Shown: positions 1 through 9,102 of the stretch, one piece after another
How the letters are laid out: each line of letters starts with the position of its first letter
Numbering within the stretch: the first letter of the stretch is position 1
Assembly: GCF_900129485.1 (NCBI RefSeq)
Contig: NZ_FQVW01000011.1
Coordinates: 1 to 64,000, forward strand
Source: Ornithinibacillus halophilus
Lineage (GTDB): Bacteria; Bacillota; Bacilli; Bacillales; Amphibacillaceae
Direction of reading: 5' to 3'
DNA: 64,000 nt
Program-made: the position numbers and the translations under genes
The notes under the pieces: model-generated
What the model saw: only the letters and a program-made list of their open reading frames with translations
The model's database searches: none
What the model was told of the DNA's origin: nothing

Positions 1-45
1 TTTACGAAAAAACTTAAAAAAATAGTAGAGAAAGCCCCAGAATAA
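1..45 (+). CDS. C-terminal tail of an upstream gene (partial)
   Basis: Frame 1 is open from the window edge to a TAA at 43-45 and gives a lysine-rich tail ending KAPE. It is followed by a gap and a clear terminator, which fits the end of a gene lying outside the window. In related bacilli a membrane protein gene often precedes ychF, but 14 residues are too few to identify a family. Confidence 0.35.
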   Translation, partial: FTKKLKKIVEKAPE

Positions 46-130
46 ATTTTAATAAAATAGACAAAACTACACAGAAAATGGTAAATTAAAGACATAGAAA
101 AGATAAAAATAATAAATTGATAGTATAGTT

Positions 131-171
131 AACAAAAATGGGCATCAAAATGATGTCTATTTTTGTTTTTT
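131..171 (+). terminator. Rho-independent terminator upstream of ychF
   Basis: The arms AACAAAAAT-GGGCATC and GATGTCT-ATTTTTGTT pair around a short AAAAT loop, and a T-run follows. It probably ends the transcript of the gene whose tail is at the window edge, and isolates ychF. Confidence 0.7.
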
Positions 172-297
172 ACATGCTTGTCTTTTTATTTGGTAGTATC
201 TATAATTGGGATAACGAACGCGTTCATATGAAAAGAATAGCACCGTAATAGAGCCAGACATTACCTGTTTAGGTATCCTTAAGGAGTGGAAGAGAAA

Positions 298-1398
298 ATG
301 GCATTAACAGCAGGAATTGTCGGATTACCGAATGTAGGTAAATCTACATTATTTAATGCAATTACACAGGCAGGAGCAGAAGCAGCAAACTACCCATTTG
401 CGACAATTGATCCTAATGTGGGAATTGTAGAGGTTCCAGACAATCGCTTAAATAAGTTAACAGAATTAGTAAAACCAAAAAAGACCGTACCAACTGCATT
501 TGAATTTACTGATATTGCAGGGATTGTAAAAGGAGCTAGTAAAGGAGAAGGGTTGGGGAATCAATTTTTATCTCATATTCGCCAAGTTGACGCAATCTGT
601 CAGGTTGTTCGTTGTTTTGAAGATGAAAATATCACTCATGTTTCTGGTAAAGTCGATCCAATCGATGATATCGAAATTATAAACTTAGAGCTTATACTAG
701 CAGATTTGGAATCCGTTAATAAACGTCATCAAAGAGTAGAAAAACTAGCAAAACAAAAAGATAAAGAAGCATTAGCTGAGTTTACTATTTTAGATAAAAT
801 TAAAACAGCATTAGAAGATGAAACACCAGTTCGTGCTATTGAATTCTCAGAAGAACAACAAAAAGTAGTAAAAGGATTACACTTACTAACTTCTAAGCCA
901 ATGTTGTATGTTGCTAATGTTAGTGAAGATGAAGTTGCAGATCCTGAGTCAAATGAGAATGTACAGAAGGTAAAGGAATATGCGGCTAATGAAGGTGCAG
1001 AGGTAATTGTTATCTGTGCAAAAATTGAAGAAGAAATATCAGAACTAGATCAAGAAGAAAAAGAAATGTTCTTAGAAGAATTAGGTATTACTGAGTCAGG
1101 TTTGGATAAATTGATTAAGGCATCATATAGCTTATTAGGTTTGGCTACTTATTTTACAGCTGGAGAACAAGAAGTGCGTGCATGGACGTTTAAAAAAGGT
1201 ATTAAAGCACCACAGGCTGCAGGAATTATTCATACTGATTTTGAAAAAGGGTTTATTCGTGCGGAAACAGTTTCTTATGATGATCTAGTTGATGCTGGAT
1301 CAATGGGGCAAGCACGTGAAAAAGGTAAAGTTCGCTTAGAGGGTAAAGAGTATATCGTAAAAGATGGCGATGTAATCCATTTCCGCTTTAATGTGTAA
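298..1398 (+). CDS. ychF: Redox-regulated ATPase/GTPase YchF (Obg family)
   Basis: Ribosome-associated P-loop NTPase of the Obg/TRAFAC class, 366 residues, the usual size. The P-loop GLPNVGKST lies near residue 10, the G3 motif DIAG near 70 with the family signature GxGLGNQFL after it, and a TGS domain forms the C-terminus. The usual NKxD motif is replaced by NVSE, which in YchF shifts specificity towards ATP. An upstream in-frame codon exists at 286, but the ATG at 298 lies 9 nt after AAGGAGTG (281-288) and gives the canonical MALTAGIVG start. The next genes are rpsF-ssb-rpsR, the standard Bacillus order. Confidence 0.97.
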   Translation: MALTAGIVGLPNVGKSTLFNAITQAGAEAANYPFATIDPNVGIVEVPDNRLNKLTELVKPKKTVPTAFEFTDIAGIVKGASKGEGLGNQFLSHIRQVDAICQVVRCFEDENITHVSGKVDPIDDIEIINLELILADLESVNKRHQRVEKLAKQKDKEALAEFTILDKIKTALEDETPVRAIEFSEEQQKVVKGLHLLTSKPMLYVANVSEDEVADPESNENVQKVKEYAANEGAEVIVICAKIEEEISELDQEEKEMFLEELGITESGLDKLIKASYSLLGLATYFTAGEQEVRAWTFKKGIKAPQAAGIIHTDFEKGFIRAETVSYDDLVDAGSMGQAREKGKVRLEGKEYIVKDGDVIHFRFNV

Positions 1399-1437
1399 TA
1401 AATATAAATAAACGTAGTAAAAGGATCTCTCGAATAC

Positions 1438-1466
1438 TTGTTTTTAACTAAAAGGTTTGGTATAAT
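1438..1466 (+). promoter_or_regulatory. Sigma-A promoter for rpsF-ssb-rpsR
   Basis: TTGTTT (1438-1443), a 17-bp spacer and a perfect TATAAT (1461-1466) lie between ychF and rpsF. The spacing is optimal and this is the only strong candidate in the gap. Confidence 0.7.
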
Positions 1467-1477
1467 ACACTATTGTG

Positions 1478-1537
1478 AGTAATGTAACTAATATTACTCC
1501 TTGCTCTTTCTAAAAAGGAAAGGGCCGCTAAGACCAA
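1478..1537 (+). promoter_or_regulatory. Candidate S6:S18 autoregulatory leader RNA
   Basis: The 5' leader of rpsF holds a hairpin AGTAAT/ATTACT (1478-1498). A second stem, CTCTTTC/GAAAGGG, is followed directly by an unpaired CCG (about 1505-1528). The known rpsF leader that binds the S6:S18 complex uses a conserved CCG next to a stem, and rpsF and rpsR are both in this operon. The family assignment is an inference from this resemblance. Confidence 0.5.
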
Positions 1538-1552
1538 AAGGAGGTGCACAGG

Positions 1553-1843
1553 ATGAGAAAATACGAAATCATGTACATCATCCGCCCAGATATGGAAGAA
1601 GAAGCGCAAACTAGCTTAATTGAGCGTTTCAACACAGTTTTAACTGATAATGGTGCGGAAATCGAAAAAGTTGAAGAAGTAGGTAAGAAACGCCTTGCTT
1701 ATGAAATCAATGACTATCGTGATGGATACTATGTATTAATTAACTTTAGTGGTGATGAAAATTCAGTTAATGAATTTGATCGCTTAGCTAAATTCTCTGA
1801 TGATATTATTCGTCATATCGCAATTCGAGAAGAAGATCAATAA
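1553..1843 (+). CDS. rpsF: 30S ribosomal protein S6
   Basis: 96-residue ribosomal protein S6, which binds 16S rRNA together with S18 on the platform of the small subunit. The N-terminus [13 protein letters not shown] and the internal YRDGYYVL segment are characteristic of the family. The ATG at 1553 follows AAGGAGGT (1538-1545) at 7 nt; an in-frame upstream start at 1544 would overlap the ribosome binding site. It is the first gene of the rpsF-ssb-rpsR operon, with a candidate autoregulatory leader upstream. Confidence 0.97.
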   Translation: MRKYEIMYIIRPDMEEEAQTSLIERFNTVLTDNGAEIEKVEEVGKKRLAYEINDYRDGYYVLINFSGDENSVNEFDRLAKFSDDIIRHIAIREEDQ

Positions 1844-1899
1844 GTGAGAGTTCGATTCAAAGGGGAATTGAACGTCATTAATAATAAGGAGTGGTTCTG

Positions 1900-2415
1900 A
1901 TGTTAAATCGTGTCGTACTTGTCGGCAGGTTGACGAAGGATCCTGATCTACGTTATACAGCTAATGGAGTCGCAGTTGCCAACTTTACTATTGCAGTAAA
2001 TCGTCCATTCTCTAACCAACAAGGCGAAAGAGAAACTGACTTTATTAATTGTGTAATCTGGCGCAGACAAGCAGAAAATCTTGCTAACTTTATGAAAAAA
2101 GGAAGCATGATTGGTGTGGATGGCCGTATTCAAACTCGTAATTATGAAGGTCAGGATGGAAAAATGGTTTATGTGACAGAAGTTCTAGCTGAAAGTGTAC
2201 AATTCTTAGAGTCTAAAGGTTCATCCCAATCAAGAGGTGGACAAGACAATTATTCATCAGGATTCCAGCAAAATCAGAACCAAAACAATCCTAACTTTAA
2301 CCGAAATCAAAACCAAAATCAAAATCAAAATCAAAATCAATTTCCAAATGATAATGACCCATTTAAAAACAATGGGGAGCCAATCGATATATCAGATGAT
2401 GATTTACCGTTCTAA
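1900..2415 (+). CDS. ssb: Single-stranded DNA-binding protein
   Basis: 171-residue SSB. The OB-fold occupies about residues 1-106 (start [11 protein letters not shown], motif [14 protein letters not shown]). A Gln/Asn-rich linker with an NQ dipeptide run follows, and then the acidic tip DISDDDLPF, which docks repair and replication partners. The ATG at 1900 lies 8 nt after AAGGAG; the in-frame GTG at 1891 is inside the ribosome binding site. The linker is encoded by short repeats close to AATCAA (about 2270-2340) that could change in number by slippage. It lies between rpsF and rpsR, as in other bacilli. Confidence 0.97.
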   Translation: MLNRVVLVGRLTKDPDLRYTANGVAVANFTIAVNRPFSNQQGERETDFINCVIWRRQAENLANFMKKGSMIGVDGRIQTRNYEGQDGKMVYVTEVLAESVQFLESKGSSQSRGGQDNYSSGFQQNQNQNNPNFNRNQNQNQNQNQNQFPNDNDPFKNNGEPIDISDDDLPF

Positions 2416-2457
2416 TATATTGATAAACGAAATGTAAAATAGCAAGGAGGGTTTCTT

Positions 2458-2691
2458 ATGGCAGCTCGTCGCGGACGCGGTGGTAAACGTCGTAAAGTGT
2501 GTTACTTCACAGCGAACGGAATTACACACATCGACTATAAAGATGTTGATTTACTAAGACGTTTCATTTCTGAACGTGGAAAAATTCTTCCACGTCGTGT
2601 AACTGGAACTTCTGCTAAATACCAACGTAAACTTACAAAAGCAATCAAACGTGCTCGTCAAATGGCTTTATTGCCATATGTGGCTGAGTAA
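2458..2691 (+). CDS. rpsR: 30S ribosomal protein S18
   Basis: 77-residue, strongly basic S18, the partner of S6 on the small subunit platform. The segments [20 protein letters not shown] and [12 protein letters not shown] are typical. The start follows a strong AAGGAGGG. It is the last gene of the rpsF operon and is closed by a terminator a few bases downstream. Confidence 0.97.
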   Translation: MAARRGRGGKRRKVCYFTANGITHIDYKDVDLLRRFISERGKILPRRVTGTSAKYQRKLTKAIKRARQMALLPYVAE

Positions 2692-2696
2692 TAAAG

Positions 2697-2738
2697 AAAA
2701 GCTCTAAGTCTAGAATATCTAGATTTAGGGCTTTTTTA
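2697..2738 (+). terminator. Terminator of the rpsF-ssb-rpsR operon
   Basis: AGCTCTAAGTCTAGA pairs with TCTAGATTTAGGGCT over an ATAT loop and is followed by a T-run. modC converges from the right just beyond it. Confidence 0.85.
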
Positions 2739-2764
2739 TTCTGCATCTGAAATTTATGTATTCC

Positions 2765-3397
2765 TTATATAATTTTTCCTTTATTTAACTGTATTTTTCG
2801 ATTTCCCATCTTTTTTGCCTCTTCCATATGATGAGTAACCAATATAATTGGAATCTTCCATTCCTCATGAATTCGCAACAATTCATCTTGACATTCAACC
2901 CTAGTTTTTTCATCCAAAGCAGAGAATGGTTCATCTAATAGCAATGCATCTGGCTTTGTTGCTAAAGCACGGACCAGTGCAACCCGTTGTTTTTCACCAC
3001 CAGAGATTTGGTGTGGGTAGCTATCCATTAATGGTTTGATGCCAACTATATCGATCAATTTTTCTACTAGTTTATAATCCTTCAATCCATATTGAATGTT
3101 TTTCTCGACAGTCATATGAGGAAATAGCGCATAGTCCTGAAATAAATAACCAATGTTACGTTTTTGTATAGCTAAAGGCTTTTTACTCGTTTCATATAAA
3201 ACTTTATCATTTAATTGAATAATTCCTTCATCTGGATGAGAAACTCCAGCAATACAGTTTAAAATAGTTGTTTTCCCTGATCCAGAAGGACCAACAAGTG
3301 TAATAATTTCCTCACCAACACTCAAATCGATATGCAATGTATAATTTTTTAAAGACTTTTCAAAGGATACTTTAAGCACAGCACACGCCCCAGTCAT
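2765..3397 (-). CDS. modC: Molybdate ABC transporter, ATP-binding protein
   Basis: 210-residue ABC ATPase with Walker A GPSGSGKTT near residue 37, a Q-loop, the signature SGGEKQR, Walker B LLLDEPFSALD and a switch His (VTHHMEEA). It is shorter than E. coli ModC (about 350 residues) because the C-terminal molybdate-sensing MOP domain is absent. The start overlaps the stop of modB, so the two are translationally coupled. The substrate is inferred from the neighbouring ModB- and ModA-like proteins; tungstate is possible. Confidence 0.85.
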   Translation of the reverse strand: MTGACAVLKVSFEKSLKNYTLHIDLSVGEEIITLVGPSGSGKTTILNCIAGVSHPDEGIIQLNDKVLYETSKKPLAIQKRNIGYLFQDYALFPHMTVEKNIQYGLKDYKLVEKLIDIVGIKPLMDSYPHQISGGEKQRVALVRALATKPDALLLDEPFSALDEKTRVECQDELLRIHEEWKIPIILVTHHMEEAKKMGNRKIQLNKGKII

Positions 3398-4071
3398 TGG
3401 TTATTTGTAAAACGTAAAATATTCCTACCACTCCACCAATTAAGCCATATGAGTGCCGCAAATCCAATCATACTAATGCCAATCACCCAGAAAATCGCTT
3501 CATTAGTATTTCCTGATTCAACAGCAAAATAGATAGCTAATGGGATTGTTTCAGTTTGATTTGGGATATATCCTGCAATCATCAGCGTAGCACCGAATTC
3601 TCCTAGAGCCCTTGCAAATGTTAGAATTAGTCCTGCAAGTAACCCGGGCCATGCAAGTGGGAGAGATACCGTCCAAAAGACTTTCCACTTGGATGATCCC
3701 ATTGTATAAGCAGCATTTTCTATATTTTTATCATATTGCCCAAAACTAGCTGCAGCACTTTGGTACATTAACGGAAAGGATACAACAATTGCTGCAATAA
3801 CAGCTCCTACCCAAGTAAAAACAACTTGAAAGTCAAACCACTTTAACAAAAGACTTCCAATTGGACCATTTTTACCAAATAAAAAAAGCAAGCCGAAGCC
3901 AACCACAGTTGGTGGTAAGACAAGGGGGAGAAGTAAGAATGACTCAATTATTCGCTTACCAGGAAATTGATTACGTGATAGTATTCGTGCAAGAAAAATT
4001 CCCATAATCAGAACAATAATTGTCGCAATTCCTGCAATTTTTAAAGACAACCATAATGGTGTGTAATTCAT
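3394..4071 (-). CDS. modB: Molybdate ABC transporter, permease
   Basis: 225-residue inner-membrane permease with about five transmembrane helices. The ABC-binding EAA loop reads ENAAYTMGSSKWKVFWTVSLP, and the family motif ARALGEFGATLMIAG follows. It lies between modA and modC in one minus-strand operon, 14 nt after modA and overlapping modC by 4 nt. It would form the membrane channel for molybdate delivered by ModA. Confidence 0.9.
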   Translation of the reverse strand: MNYTPLWLSLKIAGIATIIVLIMGIFLARILSRNQFPGKRIIESFLLLPLVLPPTVVGFGLLFLFGKNGPIGSLLLKWFDFQVVFTWVGAVIAAIVVSFPLMYQSAAASFGQYDKNIENAAYTMGSSKWKVFWTVSLPLAWPGLLAGLILTFARALGEFGATLMIAGYIPNQTETIPLAIYFAVESGNTNEAIFWVIGISMIGFAALIWLNWWSGRNILRFTNNQ

Positions 4072-4085
4072 ACATCCAACATCCT

Positions 4086-4862
4086 TTAACTCTCAAATCC
4101 ATATTTATCTAATATCTGTTGAACCTCACTACTTGTTAAGAATTTTGTCATTTCCTTGGCAATATCAGGGTGACTCGTTGTACTTACAACTGCTGCTGGA
4201 TAAATAATAGGAGAATGCAACGATTCATCAATAGAAAGGATGGTTTTTACTGATTCATCCCGATTTAAATCAGATTTATAGACGAATCCTAAACCAGCAT
4301 TTCCAGAAGAAACATAAGTGAGCACTTGACGTACATCTTTTGCAAAGACAAGTTGTGATTGCAAATTGTCAAGTCGCCATAAATCTTTATTTTCAAGTGC
4401 TTCTTTTGCATATTTCCCAGCAGGAACGCTATTAGGATTTCCGATTGCAATTTGATTTTCATCAATAGAGAGCAAATAATTTAAGTCATCTAGAGCATAA
4501 CTTGTCTCACTTGAACCAATAAGAACTAAAGAATTAGAGGCAAAATTAGTTCTAGAATCAGGCAGTATAAGCTGCTTATTTTCTAATTGATCCATGTATT
4601 GTTGGTCAGCAGATAAAAAGATATCTGTAGGTGCACCTTGTTCAATTTGTTGCGCTAGTTTACCAGAACTACCTAAATTAACTGTTATAGTAGTATCAGG
4701 ATATACTTGTTCTAAGAGAGGAATAATTTCCTCTAACACACCGGATAAACTAGTGGCAGCAGAAATCGTTACTCCCTTAGTGGGAGAATCACTTTCATTA
4801 TCTGGATTTGAACAAGCTGTAAACAGTGTGAGTAGTAGTACGATACAAAGGGTTCGTTTCAC
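4086..4862 (-). CDS. modA: Molybdate-binding lipoprotein
   Basis: Periplasmic-type binding protein anchored as a lipoprotein: the signal peptide ends in the lipobox LFTAC. The mature part has the ModA pattern, with an early ISAATSLSGVLEEI segment and GSSGKLAQQIEQGAPTDIFL. The in-frame TTG at 4868 sits only 2 nt from GAGGAG, whereas the GTG at 4862 is 8 nt away, so I place the start there (258 residues). It is the first gene of the modABC operon. Confidence 0.88.
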   Translation of the reverse strand: MKRTLCIVLLLTLFTACSNPDNESDSPTKGVTISAATSLSGVLEEIIPLLEQVYPDTTITVNLGSSGKLAQQIEQGAPTDIFLSADQQYMDQLENKQLILPDSRTNFASNSLVLIGSSETSYALDDLNYLLSIDENQIAIGNPNSVPAGKYAKEALENKDLWRLDNLQSQLVFAKDVRQVLTYVSSGNAGLGFVYKSDLNRDESVKTILSIDESLHSPIIYPAAVVSTTSHPDIAKEMTKFLTSSEVQQILDKYGFES

Positions 4863-4882
4863 ATACAAAACTCCTCTAAAAA

Positions 4883-5374
4883 TTATTGCTTACGCTTTTT
4901 TCGCTTTGGATAGATGGTAATAATTCTAGATAGCATAACTGTGATAAAAATAGCTACAAATAGGATATAGTAGTTATTTACAGGTGTATAAAAGGCTATG
5001 ACTGTATAGATTAGAACTGGAATAGTAGATGTATAGGCTGTCATCTTCCATAAAACTTGTAATTTTAACTTCCTATGAAGTAATTTTGCTACCAAAGAAC
5101 CGATGTAAGCGATCAACGTAATAATTAAGAAAATCGCTATCGTTAGTGGCAAATAATAGAACATGAAAAAATAAATAATTAGGAAAACTAGATTCATATC
5201 AGAACCTGGTCCAGTAGAAGTAGTTATTCTATCTATCAAGGAAGGGATCGATGCAATAAATAGTAATAGAAACATATAGATAACGGTGATATCCATTCCT
5301 GTTCGATTTAATCTAAATACAATTTGTTTTTTTGGTAATTGTAAACTTTGAATAAATGTATTCCAAAATATCAT
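4883..5374 (-). CDS. Membrane protein, DUF1189-like
   Basis: Small protein with four predicted membrane helices and a basic tail (KRKKRKQ). A short amphipathic N-terminus that includes a PKK motif precedes helix 1, an arrangement seen in DUF1189 proteins. The family call is tentative. The ATG at 5374 lies 8 nt after AAAGGA; the ATG at 5383 overlaps that site. It is upstream of modA on the same strand and only 20 nt away, so it may be co-transcribed, but no molybdate link is apparent. Confidence 0.6.
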   Translation of the reverse strand: MIFWNTFIQSLQLPKKQIVFRLNRTGMDITVIYMFLLLFIASIPSLIDRITTSTGPGSDMNLVFLIIYFFMFYYLPLTIAIFLIITLIAYIGSLVAKLLHRKLKLQVLWKMTAYTSTIPVLIYTVIAFYTPVNNYYILFVAIFITVMLSRIITIYPKRKKRKQ

Positions 5375-5607
5375 TAGTAACATCCTTTGAACGTATTAAT
5401 AATAAGATAATTACAACCTTTTTTATACCAATGACTAAGTGGTAATAATCTGGTACAATCTTAATATATCTTCATTTTACTTCATCTTCGTAAAATCTTC
5501 ATTGTATTGCACTGTGCAACTTATCTAGTTCCAAAATACCAGTAAAACATGTTATCATATTATAATGGATAAAAAATTTTAAAATGTATATGAGGTGCTT
5601 ACAAGCA

Positions 5608-6558
5608 ATGAATCAATCCAAGAAATTAACGGATGGGGCACTCTTAGTAGCCATTTATATGGTCATTCTCTTATTGGCACTATTAATCCCGTTTATATTT
5701 CCAGTATTCGTATTTTTACTACCTGTACCTTTTATTATATATGCAGCTAAGTATGATTGGAAACCTGCACTTATAATGTTCCTTGCAGTGACTATTTTGT
5801 CTGTTCTAATCGCATCGATCCTGTTTCTACCTACTTCTTTCGTGATGGGGATAGGAGGTATTATGATTGGGGCAGCAATTAAGCGAAAATTAACAGCCTA
5901 TGAAACATGGGCTAGAGGTACAGTTGGCTTTGTTTTCGGCTTAGTCATTGCTTTTCTTATTATGCTAGTTGTTTTTGATATTAATATTACAGAGCAGTAT
6001 AGTACAGTTGTCCAGGACTCCATGCAGATGAGTCAAGGTCTTTTGGAACAGTTTGGTGCTCCAGAGGATGTGGAAGAACAACTAGTAATAATGGAAGAGC
6101 AGTTCTTGATGCTTCCAAATTTACTTCCAGTTGGATTTGTTATTTCTGGACTTTTAATGGCACTAGTAAGTCAGTGGCTTAGTTATAAGTTGCTTAATCG
6201 AATTGAACAGAGAAAGCTTAGATTTCCAAAGTTTCATGAATTGCGCTTTCCTGTCTCTATCATTTGGATTTACTTCCTTGCACTAATTGTTTCTTTGTTT
6301 ATAACAGATAAAGATAGTACCATGTTTATGGGAATACAAAACATCCTGATGCTAGCAGGATTCTTTATGACAATTCAAGGATTCTCTTTACTTTATTACT
6401 ATTTTTATGTGAAAAATAAGTCAAAGGCTGTACCAATAATTATTACTATCTTTGCGTTGGTTTTTGCACCACTTTTACTTCCATTGATGCGAATCTTAGG
6501 TATAATTGATATAGGATTTGGCCTAAGAGATCGTTTATCAAAAAATGGATCAAACTAA
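5608..6558 (+). CDS. yybS: YybS family membrane protein (DUF2232)
   Basis: 316-residue polytopic membrane protein with about eight hydrophobic helices. An extracytoplasmic or central acidic stretch (about residues 130-170) is rich in Gln and Glu. It matches the YybS/DUF2232 family by sequence character and by its fixed place directly upstream of gdpP-rplI-dnaC in bacilli. The family resembles S-components of ECF transporters, but no substrate is known. The ATG at 5608 follows GAGGTG at 10 nt; the in-frame ATG at 5584 has no ribosome binding site. Confidence 0.85.
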   Translation: MNQSKKLTDGALLVAIYMVILLLALLIPFIFPVFVFLLPVPFIIYAAKYDWKPALIMFLAVTILSVLIASILFLPTSFVMGIGGIMIGAAIKRKLTAYETWARGTVGFVFGLVIAFLIMLVVFDINITEQYSTVVQDSMQMSQGLLEQFGAPEDVEEQLVIMEEQFLMLPNLLPVGFVISGLLMALVSQWLSYKLLNRIEQRKLRFPKFHELRFPVSIIWIYFLALIVSLFITDKDSTMFMGIQNILMLAGFFMTIQGFSLLYYYFYVKNKSKAVPIIITIFALVFAPLLLPLMRILGIIDIGFGLRDRLSKNGSN

Positions 6559-6637
6559 TAACAAGTTGGAGCGCGTAAGAACCTCTAACCTTAGAAAATA
6601 CCTTTACGGTAGTTTTCTTAGTGGGGAGCTGAATTGA

Positions 6638-8614
6638 ATGGCTGAGTTACAAAAAAAATCAACCGTCAGCAAACATTTATGGTTAATTTATGCGATATCC
6701 ATAATTTTGCTTGGCTTTATATGGTATTACGAATGGATACTAGGGCTTATTATGACGTTATTACTTTCTGCGTCCATTTATTATAGTGTTCGAACGGAAC
6801 AAACAATGATTAATGAAACGGAAAAGTATATATCAACCTTATCCTATCGTGTTAAAAAGGTAGGAGAAGAAGCATTACTGGAGATGCCGATAGGGATTGT
6901 TCTTTTCAGTGAAGATTATGTTATTGAATGGACGAATCCATATATGAATCAGTTTGCTGAAGAAGACACATTGGTTGGTAAGTCATTAAATGTACTATCG
7001 GAAACGCTCATTCCTAATATTAAAGAAAATAAAGATGATATTTGGATTGGCCTTGGAGAATATGATTTTGAAACTACGATAAAAAGAGAAGAACGATTGT
7101 TATATTTATTCGATCGTACGAAGCAATCTGAAATACAAAATTTATACCATAATAATCAAACAGTATTGTTTATTATTTATCTTGATAACTATGATGAAAT
7201 TACGCAAAACATGGATGATACAAATAAAAGTCAACTGAACTCAGAAGTAACTTCTTTTCTTAATAATTGGTCCACACAAAATGGGTTATATTTAAAAAGA
7301 ACGTCTCAGGATCGCTTTCTAGCCGTTGGAACTAAAGAAATATTAGATCAGTTGGAACAAACGAAATTTGATATTTTAGATGAAATGAGAGAATTAAACC
7401 CTGCCGATCAATTTTCACCAATTACTTTGAGTATTGGTATTGGCGTTGGTGAAGAAACTCTCCCTGGATTAGGTCAACTTGCTCAATCGAGTCTTGATTT
7501 AGTATTAGGACGTGGTGGAGATCAAGTTGCGATTAAGGATGAAGAAGGAAAGGTTCGCTTTTATGGTGGGAAAACAAACCCAATGGAAAAACGAACGAGG
7601 GTTAGAGCACGAGTTATCTCACACGCATTGAAAGAGTTAGTTGTTGCTAGTGATAAAGTAATCATTATGGGGCATCAAACCCCAGACATGGATGCCATTG
7701 GTGCGGCAATTGGAATTTTAAACATTGCACAGACAAATGGGGTAGAAGGACATATTGTCTTTGACCCTGATGATGTCGATACAGCCGTTTATCGACTAGT
7801 AGAAGCAATTAAAGCAGACGCTGATTTATGGCAGCATTTTATTGACCCAGAAACAGCAGAAGACTTAGTAACAAGTAGGAGTCTTATCGTCATTGTGGAT
7901 ACACATAAACCATCCATGGTCGTGGATAAGCGATTGCTAAGCAAGACAGAATATAAAGTCGTTATTGATCATCATAGACGTGGTGAGGACTTTATCGATA
8001 ATCCAACCCTAGTTTATATGGAGCCATATGCTTCATCAACAGCAGAACTTGTAACAGAGCTTCTAGAGTACCAACCTAAAGGGAAAAAGCTAAAAATGTT
8101 AGAAGCAACGGCATTACTAGCAGGTATTATCGTGGATACGAAGAGTTTTACACTGCGTACAGGGTCACGTACCTTTGATGCTGCCTCTTATTTAAGAGCA
8201 AAAGGTGCAGATACCGTTTTAGTACAACAGTTTATGAAAGAAGACTTAGACCTTTATATTAGAAGAAGTAAGCTAATAGAAAATGCCAAGCTTTATCGAG
8301 ATTCAATTGCAATTGCAAAAGCGGAAACAGGTGATGTTTTTAGCCCAGTGTTAATTGCTCAGACTGCTGATACATTGTTAACGATGAGTGGTATTACTGC
8401 TTCCTTTGTTATTTCTGAGAGGAAAGATGGAAGAATTGGTATTAGTGCTCGTTCATTAGGTGACATCAATGTTCAGGTTATCATGGAGAAAATGAATGGT
8501 GGAGGTCACTTAACTAACGCAGCGACACAAATTGAAGACACAACAATAGAAGATGCAGAGAGCTTATTAGTTGATATTTTAGATGAATATTATGAGGGGA
8601 GAGACACAGAATGA
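6638..8614 (+). CDS. gdpP: Cyclic-di-AMP phosphodiesterase GdpP
   Basis: Membrane-bound enzyme that hydrolyses c-di-AMP to pApA, 658 residues, the family size. It has two N-terminal helices (about 14-55), a heme-binding-type PAS domain (about 80-140), a degenerate GGDEF domain (about 170-300), and a DHH/DHHA1 phosphoesterase. The DHH metal motifs are GHQTPDMDA near 345 and IDHHRRG near 442, and the DHHA1 motif GGGHLTNAA is near 620. The stop codon overlaps the rplI start (ATGA), which couples the two genes. c-di-AMP level links this locus to cell wall and potassium homeostasis. Confidence 0.97.
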   Translation: MAELQKKSTVSKHLWLIYAISIILLGFIWYYEWILGLIMTLLLSASIYYSVRTEQTMINETEKYISTLSYRVKKVGEEALLEMPIGIVLFSEDYVIEWTNPYMNQFAEEDTLVGKSLNVLSETLIPNIKENKDDIWIGLGEYDFETTIKREERLLYLFDRTKQSEIQNLYHNNQTVLFIIYLDNYDEITQNMDDTNKSQLNSEVTSFLNNWSTQNGLYLKRTSQDRFLAVGTKEILDQLEQTKFDILDEMRELNPADQFSPITLSIGIGVGEETLPGLGQLAQSSLDLVLGRGGDQVAIKDEEGKVRFYGGKTNPMEKRTRVRARVISHALKELVVASDKVIIMGHQTPDMDAIGAAIGILNIAQTNGVEGHIVFDPDDVDTAVYRLVEAIKADADLWQHFIDPETAEDLVTSRSLIVIVDTHKPSMVVDKRLLSKTEYKVVIDHHRRGEDFIDNPTLVYMEPYASSTAELVTELLEYQPKGKKLKMLEATALLAGIIVDTKSFTLRTGSRTFDAASYLRAKGADTVLVQQFMKEDLDLYIRRSKLIENAKLYRDSIAIAKAETGDVFSPVLIAQTADTLLTMSGITASFVISERKDGRIGISARSLGDINVQVIMEKMNGGGHLTNAATQIEDTTIEDAESLLVDILDEYYEGRDTE

Positions 8615-9057
8615 AAGTAATTTTCTTAAAAGATGTTAAAGGTAAAGGAAAAAAAGGTGAAGTGAAAAATGTTTCAGATGGTTATGCACGTAACTATTTG
8701 TTAAAAAATAATCTTGCTGAAGAAGCAACATCAGGGAACATGAAAGCATTAGAAGCGAAGAAAAAGAAAAATGCACAACTAGTACAACAAGAAAAAGAAG
8801 CAGCAGAAAAACTAAAAGAGAATCTAGAATCAGTTACTGTTGAACTAAAAGCAAAATCCGGTGATGGAGGCCGTCTATTCGGTTCCATTACAAGCAAACA
8901 AATATCAGAAACGTTGAAAAAAGAACACGGTTTTAAAATTGATAAACGCAAAATTGAATTGGATCAACCAATCCGTGCGTTAGGCTACACAAATGTACCA
9001 GTAAAACTTCACCCGGAAGTGACAGGAACGGTGAAGGTACATGTTGTGGAACAATAA
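8611..9057 (+). CDS. rplI: 50S ribosomal protein L9
   Basis: 148-residue L9: the rRNA-binding N-domain starts [19 protein letters not shown], a long charged connecting helix follows (about 41-75), and then the C-domain with GRLFGSIT. The start lies within the end of gdpP. The replicative helicase gene follows after 45 bp, the standard order in bacilli. Confidence 0.97.
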   Translation: MKVIFLKDVKGKGKKGEVKNVSDGYARNYLLKNNLAEEATSGNMKALEAKKKKNAQLVQQEKEAAEKLKENLESVTVELKAKSGDGGRLFGSITSKQISETLKKEHGFKIDKRKIELDQPIRALGYTNVPVKLHPEVTGTVKVHVVEQ

Positions 9058-9102
9058 GTTTAATCGATTTTTGGAAGGGTTTCTCAAGGAGGAGGAAATA
9101 GA

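Noticed and set aside
2237-2437. A plus-strand reading frame within the end of ssb
   Set aside because: It is an Ile/Lys-rich shadow created by the AATCAA repeat in another frame.
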